From contig KL370840.1 of the NCBI GenBank assembly GCA_000701945.1, positions 372,001-436,000 on the forward strand: DNA of 64,000 nt. The letters are read 5' to 3'. Below are positions 1 through 8,492 of this stretch, piece after piece. Each line of letters opens with the position of its first letter. Position 1 is the first letter of the stretch. Source of the DNA: Anaerotruncus sp. MC2020 (GTDB lineage Bacteria > Bacillota > Clostridia > Oscillospirales > Ruminococcaceae). The notes below the pieces were generated by a model. The model made no database searches. It saw only the letters and a list, made by a program, of their open reading frames with translations, and was not told the origin of the DNA. A program made the translations under genes and the position numbers.

Positions 1-733
1 CCTTGACAGCGGGAATGCTGAACAGTGCGTGAGAGAGAACTCCCTCGAGAGTGTCGAACCAAGGCTCACCAACTCCCGCAGGGAAGCCATAAACAGCCGT
101 TTCGAGTATGCCTCCAACGCTGTCTCCCTCGGATTTAGCCGCGAGTATAGCCTCGGTCATTTTGTCCTTGCAAGAGTCATCGAGAACTGCAAACGGCAGA
201 CCTGTGAGCTTATCTATATCATCACTAATATTGCCGAAAAATCGGTCTCTTATACCGCCGCACGCGAAAATATGCGTGCCGATTTTTATTCCTTTTGCGT
301 TCAGCGCGGAAATGGCGACAGCTCCCGCCGCAACGATACCTGCGGTGATTCGTCCCGAGAAGTGACCACCTCCGCGGAAGTCCTGATAGCCGTGGTACTT
401 CATCTGAGCGGTGAAGTCAGCATGACCGGGACGAGCCTTGTACGCGAGTTCACCGTAATCGCGGCTTCGTGTGTCCTGATTCTCTATGATAAAGGTAATG
501 GGCGTGCCTGTAGTCCTGCCGTTGAACACGCCGCTGACTATCTTCACGGCGTCCGCCTCCTTGCGGGGCGTGGAGATGTCCCCTACCGATTTTCTCAGCG
601 ACATCTGCGAGGCAATGAACTCCTCGTCAATGGGTATACCCGCGGCGAGTCCGTCGAGAATGCCGCCTATCGCGGCTCCGTGACTCTCGCCGAATATTGT
701 TAGTGCAACGCTTGAACCGAATGTATTTTTCAA
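1..733 (-). CDS. aroC: Chorismate synthase, N-terminal part, cut by window edge
   Basis: Chorismate synthase makes chorismate from 5-enolpyruvylshikimate-3-phosphate with reduced FMN, the last common step of aromatic amino-acid synthesis, in the cytoplasm. The reverse strand stays open for 244 codons to the window edge. It begins LKNTFGSSVALTIFGESHGA, with the family N-terminal signature GESHG, and continues with RPGHAD and a glycine-rich stretch GGGHFSGR near residue 125. I set the start at a TTG (731-733) because AGGAG lies 8 bases upstream and the family signature begins directly after it; no ATG fits. About one third of the usual 350-370 residues is missing at the left edge. Confidence 0.95.
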   Translation of the reverse strand, partial: MKNTFGSSVALTIFGESHGAAIGGILDGLAAGIPIDEEFIASQMSLRKSVGDISTPRKEADAVKIVSGVFNGRTTGTPITFIIENQDTRSRDYGELAYKARPGHADFTAQMKYHGYQDFRGGGHFSGRITAGIVAAGAVAISALNAKGIKIGTHIFACGGIRDRFFGNISDDIDKLTGLPFAVLDDSCKDKMTEAILAAKSEGDSVGGILETAVYGFPAGVGEPWFDTLEGVLSHALFSIPAVK

Positions 734-857
734 AGCTGTCAACTCCTGACATGAAGTAATCTACTGACATTTTAACACATCAACGCGGTAATGTCAACAT
801 AATTTTTTTAGCCTATATCCTCAGATTAAATTAACATTGTAAATTTATTAAAAACAC

Positions 858-890
858 TTGAATCCATATTAAACCTATGTTATAATAGGT
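858..890 (+). promoter_or_regulatory. Promoter with overlapping operator of the Rrf2 regulator gene
   Basis: TTGAAT (858-863) and TATAAT (881-886) are 17 bases apart, a good sigma-A promoter. A perfect 6-bp inverted repeat, ACCTAT (873-878) and ATAGGT (885-890), straddles the -10 box. Rrf2 proteins bind such dyads, so autorepression is a reasonable inference. Confidence 0.75.
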
Positions 891-940
891 ATATGATTAT
901 ACACCGAATTATCGCCTGATTATTATTAAGGAGAGTTTAT

Positions 941-1378
941 ATGAAAATTTCAACAAAAGGAAGATACGCACTTCGTATGCTGATTGACCTCGCTCTGCAC
1001 CATGAGGAGGGCTTCGTCTCGCTCAAGGACATCGCCGAGCGTCAGGACATCTCGAAAAAATATCTCGAGCAAATCGTTCCCATGCTCAATAAGGACGGAA
1101 TACTCCGCACTAACCGCGGCAACCGCGGCGGATACCAGCTTGCGAAGTCGCCTGCTGACATTTCGGTCGGTGATATCCTGCGCTCCACAGAGGGCAACCT
1201 CGCACCTGTTTCGTGCCTTGAATTTGTTCCGAATGAATGTCCGCGCAAGGAGGAATGCGCCACACTCTACATATGGGAGGGGCTGTACAAGGTCGTCAAC
1301 GACTACCTCAACACAATCACACTGAAGGATATCATCGACCGCTCCATTAATCTGAACGGCGGAGATTACTGCATCTGA
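941..1378 (+). CDS. Rrf2-family transcriptional regulator, IscR/CymR-like
   Basis: A 145-residue Rrf2 winged-helix regulator. It begins MKISTKGRYALRMLIDLA, followed by the DNA-recognition helix (ISKKYLEQIV) and the wing NRGGYQLAK near residue 62. Cysteines at 92, 100 and 106 resemble the three [2Fe-2S] ligands of IscR (C-x5-C-x5-C), but the first gap is seven residues. A cluster-sensing role is therefore likely but not certain. The gene faces cysK, the classic target of the relative CymR, so cysteine or Fe-S homeostasis is the probable job. The start has GGAGAG upstream, and the promoter carries a dyad that this protein may bind. Confidence 0.88.
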   Translation: MKISTKGRYALRMLIDLALHHEEGFVSLKDIAERQDISKKYLEQIVPMLNKDGILRTNRGNRGGYQLAKSPADISVGDILRSTEGNLAPVSCLEFVPNECPRKEECATLYIWEGLYKVVNDYLNTITLKDIIDRSINLNGGDYCI

Positions 1379-1394
1379 CAGCACACAAACTATA

Positions 1395-1428
1395 AGCCGC
1401 GGTACTGCTCCGCGGCTCTTGTTTTATT
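1395..1428 (+). terminator. Terminator of the Rrf2 gene
   Basis: AGCCGCGG (1395-1402) pairs with CCGCGGCT (1410-1417), followed by the T-rich run CTTGTTTTATT. Confidence 0.8.
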
Positions 1429-1430
1429 GT

Positions 1431-1460
1431 AAAAAAGCTCCCGAAAATGATTCGGGAGCT
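1431..1460 (-). terminator. Terminator of cysK
   Basis: On the minus strand AGCTCCCGAA (1451-1460) and its complement (1436-1445) form a 10-bp stem, followed by six T (the A run at 1431-1436). Confidence 0.85.
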
Positions 1461-1467
1461 CATTTTA

Positions 1468-2394
1468 TCAGTCAAACATAGGAGTAGAGAGGTAGCGCTC
1501 ACCTGTATCAGGCAGGAGAGCAACTATTGTCTTGCCCTTGTTCTCGGGCCGCTTTGCAAGCTCTATAGCTGCCCACAGAGCTGCACCTGACGATATACCA
1601 ACAAGTACGCCCTCGCTGCGGACAATCTTTCTGCCTGTCTCAAATGCGTCCTCGTTCTGTACGCGGATAATTTCGTCGTAGATGCTTGTATTGAGCGTCT
1701 CGGGCACGAAGCCTGCGCCGATACCCTGAATCTTATGCGGACCTGCCTTGCCCTCGGAGAGAACGGGTGAGCTGTCGGGCTCGACTGCAACTACCTTAAT
1801 GCTGCTGTTCTGCTTCTTCAGATATGCGCCTGTACCACTGAGAGTACCGCCTGTACCTACACCTGCAACGAAGATGTCGACCTTTCCGTCAGTGTCGTTC
1901 CATATCTCAACGCCTGTTGTGCGCTCGTGGATAGCAGGGTTAGCAGGGTTGGTGAACTGCGAAGGAATGAAGCTGTTGGGTATCTCAGCCGCGAGCTCGT
2001 TAGCCTTCTCAATAGCGCCCTTCATGCCCTTTGAACCGTCTGTGAGAACGAGCTCTGCACCGTATGCCTTCATGAGGTTGCGGCGCTCGATGCTCATAGT
2101 CTCGGGCATTGTGATGATAAGCCTGTAGCCGCGGGAAGCTGCAACCGAAGCAAGACCGATACCTGTATTGCCGCTGGTAGGCTCGATGATAACGCTGCCT
2201 GCCTTGAGCAGTCCCTTTTCCTCGGCGTCGTCTATCATAGCCTTTGCGATTCTGTCCTTGACGCTTCCTGCGGGATTGAAGTACTCGAGCTTAACGAGGA
2301 GCTTTGCCTCGAGACCGAAGTCTTTCTCGATGTTTCCAAGCTCAAGAAGGGGTGTGTTTCCGATGAGGTCAGTAATTTTGTTATAAACTTTCAT
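1468..2394 (-). CDS. cysK: Cysteine synthase A (O-acetylserine sulfhydrylase)
   Basis: A PLP enzyme of 308 residues that makes cysteine from O-acetylserine and sulfide. The PLP lysine is K46 in NPAGSVKDR. The substrate-binding loop TSGNTG lies near residue 74, the phosphate-binding loop GTGGTLSGT near 180, and the C-terminal SSGAA is present. Length is typical of CysK rather than of cystathionine beta-synthase. AAGGAG precedes the ATG. It has its own strong promoter and terminator, so it appears monocistronic. It converges with the Rrf2 gene, which may control it. Confidence 0.96.
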   Translation of the reverse strand: MKVYNKITDLIGNTPLLELGNIEKDFGLEAKLLVKLEYFNPAGSVKDRIAKAMIDDAEEKGLLKAGSVIIEPTSGNTGIGLASVAASRGYRLIITMPETMSIERRNLMKAYGAELVLTDGSKGMKGAIEKANELAAEIPNSFIPSQFTNPANPAIHERTTGVEIWNDTDGKVDIFVAGVGTGGTLSGTGAYLKKQNSSIKVVAVEPDSSPVLSEGKAGPHKIQGIGAGFVPETLNTSIYDEIIRVQNEDAFETGRKIVRSEGVLVGISSGAALWAAIELAKRPENKGKTIVALLPDTGERYLSTPMFD

Positions 2395-2475
2395 AATAAT
2401 TCTCCTTTAAAAATATAGTGTTGATATCCGTGTGTACAGGAGTTTCAACATCGCTTATCCATGATATACATTATA

Positions 2476-2549
2476 TTATCACCTTATTTCATTTATCACC
2501 TATATGTTTGGTATGTTTATATTATATCAGCTGTTTTGCGGTTTGTCAA
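2476..2549 (-). promoter_or_regulatory. cysK promoter with two direct repeats downstream
   Basis: On the minus strand TTGACA (2544-2549) and TATAAT (2521-2526) are 17 bases apart. Just downstream, AGGTGATAA occurs twice with a 17-bp period (2493-2501 and 2476-2484). The repeats lie between the -10 box and the ribosome binding site, where a repressor such as the neighbouring Rrf2 protein could act; this is inferred. Confidence 0.75.
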
Positions 2550-2601
2550 TACCTTTTTTGAAATTTTTCCTATAAATTTACTATGTATTGAAAATATGAA
2601 G

Positions 2602-2630
2602 AAAAAGGCACTCCATGGGGAGCGCCTTTT
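2602..2630 (-). terminator. Terminator of the flavodoxin-ferredoxin gene
   Basis: On the minus strand AAGGCGCTCC, loop CCAT, GGAGTGCC, then five T. One G-T wobble in the stem. Confidence 0.8.
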
Positions 2631-2634
2631 CGCT

Positions 2635-3420
2635 TTATTCCGTTATTTTTCCACTTGCCTTCCAGTCGCTGTACTCGGGACAGACATATCTGTTTCGCTC
2701 GGAAGTCTTCTTGCTGACGTTTATCGCCTTTGCGGGACACCTGTTCACGCAGGAGTAGCACCCTATGCAGTAGCGGTCGAAGTGCGGCACTCCCGTGGGC
2801 GAGAGACGCACATTGTTGACGGGACAGACAGCCTCGCACTTGCCGCAGCTCACGCAGTCCTCGTTGACCGTGTACTTGCTGCTGCTGACAAAAAAGCGGT
2901 TGAACATATAGTTGACAGTTCCCGATGCGAGCCCCGCAAACGGCGTATCGTCAAACTTTTCTATCATCGCGCAGGTCATTATGCGGTCGGAGAGCGTCTT
3001 CATCAGCGGAAGTGAAGCCGTTATCTTGACCTCCGCCTCCTCGGGAGTTGGCAGTTCGCTGCCGTAGATGAAGTTGTTCGGCATCGGCACTCCGCACGCG
3101 CCCATATATGCCATATCCTTTGCATAGGCGAGCTTCTCGAGCGAATACTCGAAGTCACCTGTCTGCGAGCCCATTGTCGCGATGAAGTATATCTGCTCAC
3201 TGCCTGTGAGTTCCGCGCGGGCGATGACCTTCTCGATGAGCTTGGGGAATCTCCACGCGTATATCGGTGCGCAGAATACGAACGGCTTGACGGAGTTGAA
3301 CCTCAACGGGCGCTTGTACTTGAGCACCTCGCCGAGGTCTACGCACTCGTCGCCGACGTGGTCGGCTATGTATTCCGCGACGAATTTTGTATTTCCTGTA
3401 CCTGTGAAGTAAAGTATCAT
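2635..3420 (-). CDS. EFR1-type flavodoxin-ferredoxin fusion protein
   Basis: 261 residues. The N-terminal half is flavodoxin-like, with the FMN phosphate loop TGTGNTKF at residues 7-14 and PIYAWRFP further on. The C-terminal third holds two four-cysteine clusters, CVSCGKCEAVCP and CIGCYSCVNRCP, typical of 2x[4Fe-4S] ferredoxins. Proteins of this layout are common in anaerobic Firmicutes and are presumed cytosolic electron carriers; the redox partner is unknown. The gene has its own promoter (TTGATT, 17 bases, TATAAT), an AGGAGG site and a terminator, so it is a single-gene unit. Confidence 0.88.
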   Translation of the reverse strand: MILYFTGTGNTKFVAEYIADHVGDECVDLGEVLKYKRPLRFNSVKPFVFCAPIYAWRFPKLIEKVIARAELTGSEQIYFIATMGSQTGDFEYSLEKLAYAKDMAYMGACGVPMPNNFIYGSELPTPEEAEVKITASLPLMKTLSDRIMTCAMIEKFDDTPFAGLASGTVNYMFNRFFVSSSKYTVNEDCVSCGKCEAVCPVNNVRLSPTGVPHFDRYCIGCYSCVNRCPAKAINVSKKTSERNRYVCPEYSDWKASGKITE

Positions 3421-3448
3421 AATTACGCCTCCTTATTAGGATACGTAT

Positions 3449-3477
3449 ATTATAGCACAGGTGTCACGAAAAATCAA
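3449..3477 (-). promoter_or_regulatory. Promoter of the flavodoxin-ferredoxin gene
   Basis: Minus-strand TTGATT (3472-3477) and TATAAT (3449-3454) with 17-base spacing. Confidence 0.75.
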
Positions 3478-3484
3478 CCGTGAT

Positions 3485-4561
3485 TCAATTGTTTTCAAGC
3501 AGACCGACCTCAGCTATTTTCCAGCGGTCGTCTTCGTACTCGAATCTGAACTCGCACCGCGTTTTAGTCGTTACTATACCCGAATCAATCTCACTTGGAT
3601 TTCCGCCTACACAGTCAGCTATGACAATGTATGAATCGCCGCGCTTTTCAGGCTCGCTGACAATAAAGCGCGCATTGAGCGGATACCACGGCATCCAGCA
3701 TATCGACCGGTTTGTATTCCTGTAAAGCTCGCCGTTCCTGTAAATAAACATCGAAACGAACGGGCTGTTCTGGAGCTCCTCGCTGGACGGATTCTCCCAT
3801 GTATAGCCGTCGGGATAGTCGCCAAAGTCTCTGTCTACAATGGGTATGGAACGTAGCGCGCTGTAATAGGGAGATGCAAAATTGTTGAGGTAGTCCTGCG
3901 TGAACAGCTCCTTCAGTAAGTTGTCGATATCTTCGGGCGTTCTCTTGTCAGGGTGAGAGTAAGGTGCAAAATAAGCGCTGATTTCTGTCTTGTCGCTGAT
4001 ATTGGTATTGTATACTATTGTTCTGGAACTGTCAATATAATCGTATGACATGAGTGCATTGATAGTATAATTATAACTATAAATCATGCTTTCACAGTAA
4101 ACTTTAGAAGGTTCATTTTCAATATCCGCTTGATTAATATGCACTTCCGTTTTACTTTCATTAGATGAAAATTTCTCATCAGAATCATCGGTTACAGGCT
4201 GTACGGAAACGAGCTTCCAATCGCCGAGATAATCCTTCTTCACCTTGAATTCGTACATTTGCGGTATGGAGTTTATCTCTGCGTGAGTAGCCTTCATGCC
4301 AATCTCTCTGCGGAAAATGAGCTCCGTATCAGACTTTGAAACTATCTTGTAATCGTCGCTGAGCACACCGAGATACTTGCCGTTTGCCTGCGAATCAAAG
4401 GCTCTGTAGATGTCACCTCTGTACTGCATCATGTTTGCGCCGTAGTATTCGCAGAGCATCTTCATATCCTCGTAACAATTGCCGTTAATATTGTCTTCGT
4501 TGATATCATCGTCGAGCACATAAAGCATACCTGTACATTCGTTGAAGCAAGCGTTTTCCAT
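3485..4561 (-). CDS. Downstream half of a split beta-domain protein (probable frameshift)
   Basis: An unrecognised 358-codon frame. It holds two copies of a domain with the pattern aromatic-x-x-G-[DE]-x-Y near its start and W-[RK]-[LI] about 70 residues later: RGDIYRAF to GDWKLVS, and NGELYRNT to DRWKIAE. The upstream overlapping frame ends with a third copy (DGELYSG to GEWRISN). Its first ATG lies 56 bases inside the upstream gene and has no ribosome binding site. The two frames therefore probably encode one protein, broken by a +1 shift near 4510-4560. It would be the extracytoplasmic sensor part of an anti-sigma-like protein. Confidence 0.6.
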   Translation of the reverse strand: MENACFNECTGMLYVLDDDINEDNINGNCYEDMKMLCEYYGANMMQYRGDIYRAFDSQANGKYLGVLSDDYKIVSKSDTELIFRREIGMKATHAEINSIPQMYEFKVKKDYLGDWKLVSVQPVTDDSDEKFSSNESKTEVHINQADIENEPSKVYCESMIYSYNYTINALMSYDYIDSSRTIVYNTNISDKTEISAYFAPYSHPDKRTPEDIDNLLKELFTQDYLNNFASPYYSALRSIPIVDRDFGDYPDGYTWENPSSEELQNSPFVSMFIYRNGELYRNTNRSICWMPWYPLNARFIVSEPEKRGDSYIVIADCVGGNPSEIDSGIVTTKTRCEFRFEYEDDRWKIAEVGLLENN

Positions 4562-5729
4562 ATGGGACAGCTTTTATCTCGTCAATTGTATGTGCGTTCC
4601 AGTATTCGTTGCCTGAGTTAGTAATATTATAGTCGACCTTATATAGCGTGACCTCCTCAGTGCCGCCGTTAATCGTTCTCAGAGGGAACTTTACCGTGTC
4701 ATCAGGATTTGTACTGCGGGTGAAGATGTATTCCTGAAGATGAATAAAACGTGACGAGCAAGCCTCAACTATAGCCTCATAAACTGGCTCGTCTGTATCA
4801 AGTATAGTGTGCTTCAAAACAGTGTCGTTGCTGATTCGCCACTCGCCTGTTTCGCTGTCGCGGGAGACATCGAACACTTCATCGAACTCGTCATGCGGCT
4901 CTCCCGTACTCCTTACAAGAACAGCTTTCACCTTGAACGAGGTCTCCGTCTCGTCGCTGACGGTCATATCCCTGTAAGTCCACTTGGAGCGAGAACTCTC
5001 GGTAACCTCGTTAGAAGCAAGAGGTCCGGAGTAGAGCTCGCCGTCAAAGGTGAAGAATTTGCTGTTGTATTCGTCGAGAAAATTTGAAATGTCGCTAATT
5101 GCTACTACTCCATTTTGGGCATCATGAATATCGAAAACATCAAGCTCGAATGCTTTTTTTAAGTCAAAGGCAGCATCAAGATAATCGCCGGTCATATACT
5201 TCCCGCCGAGCTCTCGGAGGTCGTCGATGCTATTGATATCATTTTCAGCAACACGAATAGCATATGTCTCTTCTAAGTCAACACCGTATTGCAGTCTGAT
5301 ACTCTGAGTGGTATCAAGCGCTGGAGAATCATACTTCGTGCGGAAGTCGGTGTAGCCGTCGAGCAGATACGCCGCTATCTCCTGATAATCCGCCGCAGTA
5401 GACGGCGACATCATATCTACCGCAGTCTCATTGAAGCCGTCAAGTGTGCCGTTTTTGATGTAGTAGGCAAGTCCGCCCGAGCCCGCAAGGAGCACTCCCG
5501 CGGCTGCAACTGAGGCGAGCCTGCGCTTCCATACGGGGCGGGAGTAGCGCTCCACGCCGCTGACGGTTATGCCCTCCTCTGCGGATATCTCGCCCGAATC
5601 CTTATTGAACTTTCTTTCGCTCATTTTATATATCCTGTTCCTTTCCTCGGCAGAGAGCAGAGGAAGCTGCTCGGGCATCTCGCCGTCTGCACAGCTGAAC
5701 AGCTCGTCTATATCATGCTTGTTTGTCAT
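4506..5729 (-). CDS. Putative membrane anti-sigma factor, possibly truncated by frameshift
   Basis: 407 codons. Residues 1-75 are cytoplasmic and start MTNKHDIDELFSCADGEM, like the sigma-binding segment of Firmicute anti-sigma factors. One membrane helix follows (LASVAAAGVLLAGSGGLAYY). The rest is extracytoplasmic and contains one beta-domain repeat (DGELYSG...GEWRIS). The ATG overlaps the sigma gene stop as ATGA, the usual coupling of an ECF sigma with its regulator. The last 17 or so codons (GKRLLQRMYRYALCARR) look unlike the rest and overlap the next frame, which continues the repeats. That is the reason to suspect a frameshift. Confidence 0.65.
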   Translation of the reverse strand: MTNKHDIDELFSCADGEMPEQLPLLSAEERNRIYKMSERKFNKDSGEISAEEGITVSGVERYSRPVWKRRLASVAAAGVLLAGSGGLAYYIKNGTLDGFNETAVDMMSPSTAADYQEIAAYLLDGYTDFRTKYDSPALDTTQSIRLQYGVDLEETYAIRVAENDINSIDDLRELGGKYMTGDYLDAAFDLKKAFELDVFDIHDAQNGVVAISDISNFLDEYNSKFFTFDGELYSGPLASNEVTESSRSKWTYRDMTVSDETETSFKVKAVLVRSTGEPHDEFDEVFDVSRDSETGEWRISNDTVLKHTILDTDEPVYEAIVEACSSRFIHLQEYIFTRSTNPDDTVKFPLRTINGGTEEVTLYKVDYNITNSGNEYWNAHTIDEIKAVPYGKRLLQRMYRYALCARR

Positions 5730-6292
5730 ATGTCCTCAACTCCCTTTTCCGACAGCAGCTCTTTCAGCTTTGCACGCGCGCGCACGCTCCGCTTCTGAAC
5801 TGCCGAATCCGTCATTTTCAGAGCAGCCGCTATCTCGCGGACAGTCCTGCCGTAGTAATACTGCTGAGTGATTATAGTAGCGTCGGGCTCGCCGAGGCTT
5901 GCCACGCAGCCCATAAGTATGCGGCTGAGCTCCGAACGCTCGGCATTAGCAGCGATGTCCTCGGAAGAGCGGAGCTCCCCTGCCCCGTCGTCTATCGGGA
6001 ATGTTCGCCCGCTGCGAGCTGACAGCCTGCGGAAATAGTCCGTAGCCGTCCTGCGAGCGATAACTCCGATAATACCGCGCAGGTCGCCGTCGTAGCCTCT
6101 GTCTCCGCCACACGCGCGGTACACCTCCGCGAACACGTCGCTGACGCATTCCTCGATATCCTCGCGGCTCGCACAGCTTTTCAGCTTCATCGCGGCTATC
6201 GCGTACACATAGGCGCAATACTCGTCAAAGAGAGCACGCCGCCCGCCTTCGGCAGACCCGCGCATCAGCTCCCTGAGCTCGCTGTCCGTCAT
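5726..6292 (-). CDS. ECF-type RNA polymerase sigma factor
   Basis: 188 residues starting MTDSELRELMRG. Region 2 is visible (ALFDEYCAYVYAIAAMKL...SREDIEECVSDVFAEVYRA), followed by sigma region 4 (YYYGRTVREIAAALKMTDSAVQKRSVRARAKL). I chose the ATG at 6292 because AAAGGTGGTG lies just upstream; an in-frame ATG 21 codons earlier lacks a site. The gene is coupled to the anti-sigma gene by an ATGA overlap. It probably redirects RNA polymerase to a small envelope or substrate-response regulon. The mannanase gene upstream is a possible but unproven target. Confidence 0.9.
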   Translation of the reverse strand: MTDSELRELMRGSAEGGRRALFDEYCAYVYAIAAMKLKSCASREDIEECVSDVFAEVYRACGGDRGYDGDLRGIIGVIARRTATDYFRRLSARSGRTFPIDDGAGELRSSEDIAANAERSELSRILMGCVASLGEPDATIITQQYYYGRTVREIAAALKMTDSAVQKRSVRARAKLKELLSEKGVEDI

Positions 6293-6305
6293 ATAGTCAC
6301 CACCT

Positions 6306-6319
6306 TTGAAACGTTTCAA
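6306..6319. promoter_or_regulatory. Perfect 14-bp palindrome over the sigma-gene leader
   Basis: TTGAAACGTTTCAA is a perfect palindrome lying 14 bases upstream of the sigma start and abutting its ribosome binding site. Its form, with a central CG, resembles LacI/GalR-family operators. No such regulator is encoded nearby. Confidence 0.5.
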
Positions 6320-6353
6320 TACTACTACTCGCAGTTGAGTTCGGATTTCGGAC

Positions 6354-6395
6354 AAAAAACAAAAAAAACTTACCGAGCATTTTCAGCTCGGCAAG
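6354..6395 (-). terminator. Terminator of the mannanase gene
   Basis: Minus strand CTTGCCGAGC (6386-6395) pairs with GCTCGGTAAG (6369-6378), followed by a run of T broken once (6354-6368). Confidence 0.9.
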
Positions 6396-6413
6396 TTGAG
6401 GTATAGGAGGGGA

Positions 6414-8330
6414 TTATTTCTTGTATGATTCTGGAAGCTTTTCTATCTGTCCCGCGTCGAGCTTCTGGATAGAAAGCGCGTCGTTTGCGGTGACACCGTC
6501 GCCGCTGTTAAAGACATCGGCGTTTGCCGCTCCCTCAGGGTCGAGCGCAAACTTATCCTTGTTAGCAATGCTCTGGAGAATAGCAACTGCGTCCGCAACG
6601 CTGACCTTCTTGTCGAGGTTGGCGTCTCCCCACAGTCTGCCGCTCTCGGTCGACGTTGAACCGCTCGCCTTAGTAGTTGATGCAGTCGTTGTGGTTGTCG
6701 AGGAAGGCTTAGTTGACGTAGCTGTGGGACGTGTGCCGCTCTCCTCAGCCATGGGATAGGTCTTGAGGTCGGGAAGCTCGTCAAGTGTGATGCAGTATTC
6801 GCTGTTGTATATCTCGATGAGGTTGTCGACGGGATTGTTCTGCTCGCTCGTGAGGTAGTTCATATACCACGGGCAGAAGTACAGCCAAGCCGCTCTGTCG
6901 TTGACGAGATTCTCGACAGACGGGATAGTGTCGTTCTCGGTCATTGCGACCATTTTCTGTCCGTCCGTGCCCTGCACGAGACTGTAGAATGTCGAGGCGA
7001 TAGAGCTAAGATTCGGCTGACCGTCCATTGCGTTGTACTTGTCGTAGCCGATGATATCGACAACATCGTCGCCAGGATACCAGTCAGCGGCGGCAGGAGA
7101 GGTCGAGCCCGTCCACTCCCATATGAGGTTGTCGAGCCCGTACTCGTTGGTGAGCTTGTCATAGAGCAGGCGGTAGAGCTCCTTGCAGGGCTCGGGACCT
7201 TCTGCTCCCCACCAGAACCACGCGCCCTCAGCCTCGTGGAGAGGTCGCCACAGTATCGGAACATCGGCTTCCTTCAGCTTTTTGAGTTCGCCTGCGATGA
7301 GGTCGATATCGGCGAGGAGCTTCTTGTTCTCCCATGTGCCCTCCTCGAGAGCACGGGAAATGCTGAACGTGGTAAAGGGCTTATTTCCTGTAGATTCGAC
7401 GTAGAATGCAACTCCGTCCGAAGAGCACTCCTCGTCGGAGGGAACGTTCCAGTGCCATGTGACTGTCGCGATACCGTGGTACTTATTAACCCACTCGATA
7501 GCTCGCTCGGGAGCGTGGTCGCGCCAGTCCATCGACGTGTTATAGGCGAGGAAGTCGATACCGCGGATAGCAGGCTGCTTTCCTGTCTGCTCCTTTATGT
7601 ACTCGAACTCCGCCTCGTTGTCCTTAATGAAGACGTCGGGGCTGTTCCAGCTGTTGTAGTTGTGCTCGCCGCAGTATTCCTGCTGACCCGCGATGATGTG
7701 CTCGCCGTACTGGTCGAGCAGGTAGCTGTACAGCCTCTTCGCGGAATCGGAGGCGTTGGGGTTGCTGAGCTGTTTTGTCGGCGAGAGCTTTGAAATCTTC
7801 TCGTCTGCGGGTTTAAGCACGAGATAATCAAAAAAAGTGTAGCCCCAGTATGCTTTAAGCTCAATGACATTCTTGCCTTTTTTTAAGTTGACAAGTCCGC
7901 CCGAGGTCTCCTTGAACGACATCGTATAAGGGAATGTCACCTCACCCTGATTCGAGCCGTTCACGTTGAGGTACTGCACCTTTTTGCGCGGGTCGCCGGG
8001 CTCGCAGTAGGAAATCGTCATCTCGTACAGTCCTGCCTCGGGTACATCGACCTCGACCTGCAAAGCGGTGCCCTTCTGGTCAAGGTAAGCGAAGCCCTTG
8101 CCCGAAAATCCGCTCAGGTCGAGCCCCTCGGGGAAATCCGACATCTTGACACCCTCGGTACCGTTGGTGTAGAGCTTTGCGCCCTCTGCCTTTGCCTCCT
8201 CAAATTCGTACTTCATAACGTCCTCCGCATTCGCGCTGAATAGGTCTATCGGAGCGGAAATGCTCCCCGTAAAAGTTACTGCGGCAGCAAGTGCGGCAGA
8301 TACTATCTTCTTAAATGATACTGAACGCAT
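6414..8330 (-). CDS. Secreted GH26 beta-mannanase with CBM and dockerin
   Basis: 638 residues. A signal peptide covers residues 1-36 (ending FSANAE). Residues 40-175 form a CBM35/CBM6-like beta-sandwich (YEFEEAKAEGAKL to DYLVLKPA). The GH26 catalytic domain spans about 185-500, with the acid/base glutamate in WRPLHEAEG (E366) and the nucleophile in MTEND (E465). A Thr/Ser linker (about 533-566) leads to a type I dockerin (567-630) with two calcium-binding repeats, GDANLDKKVSVADAV and NSGDGVTANDALSI. It should hydrolyse beta-1,4-mannan outside the cell while docked on a scaffoldin. Monocistronic, with its own promoter and terminator. AAGGAGG precedes the ATG. Confidence 0.95.
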   Translation of the reverse strand: MRSVSFKKIVSAALAAAVTFTGSISAPIDLFSANAEDVMKYEFEEAKAEGAKLYTNGTEGVKMSDFPEGLDLSGFSGKGFAYLDQKGTALQVEVDVPEAGLYEMTISYCEPGDPRKKVQYLNVNGSNQGEVTFPYTMSFKETSGGLVNLKKGKNVIELKAYWGYTFFDYLVLKPADEKISKLSPTKQLSNPNASDSAKRLYSYLLDQYGEHIIAGQQEYCGEHNYNSWNSPDVFIKDNEAEFEYIKEQTGKQPAIRGIDFLAYNTSMDWRDHAPERAIEWVNKYHGIATVTWHWNVPSDEECSSDGVAFYVESTGNKPFTTFSISRALEEGTWENKKLLADIDLIAGELKKLKEADVPILWRPLHEAEGAWFWWGAEGPEPCKELYRLLYDKLTNEYGLDNLIWEWTGSTSPAAADWYPGDDVVDIIGYDKYNAMDGQPNLSSIASTFYSLVQGTDGQKMVAMTENDTIPSVENLVNDRAAWLYFCPWYMNYLTSEQNNPVDNLIEIYNSEYCITLDELPDLKTYPMAEESGTRPTATSTKPSSTTTTTASTTKASGSTSTESGRLWGDANLDKKVSVADAVAILQSIANKDKFALDPEGAANADVFNSGDGVTANDALSIQKLDAGQIEKLPESYKK

Positions 8331-8364
8331 GATAAATGCCTCCTTAAATTAAAGGTAAACCATA

Positions 8365-8393
8365 ATTATAGTTTAACATAGGTTAAGCGGCAA
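8365..8393 (-). promoter_or_regulatory. Promoter of the mannanase gene
   Basis: Minus-strand TTGCCG (8388-8393), 17 bases, TATAAT (8365-8370). The spacer contains TTAACCTATGTTAA, a near-palindrome that could bind a regulator. A TTGACT lies just upstream. Confidence 0.6.
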
Positions 8394-8456
8394 GTCAAGT
8401 ACATTTGGTTGAAAAGTGATTTGAGAAAATCAAGCACAGGTTTAGCTGAACAAGCA

Positions 8457-8486
8457 AAGAAAACCGCCTTTTGAGAAAGGCGGTTT
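8457..8486 (-). terminator. Terminator of the pyrimidine operon
   Basis: An 11-bp perfect stem, AAACCGCCTTT (8476-8486 on the minus strand) with its complement (8461-8471), loop CTCA, directly after the carB stop. Confidence 0.85.
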
Positions 8487-8492
8487 CGGTTG

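Noticed and set aside
29-703. Open plus-strand frame of 224 codons
   Set aside because: It is antisense to chorismate synthase, whose minus-strand sequence is clearly the coding one.
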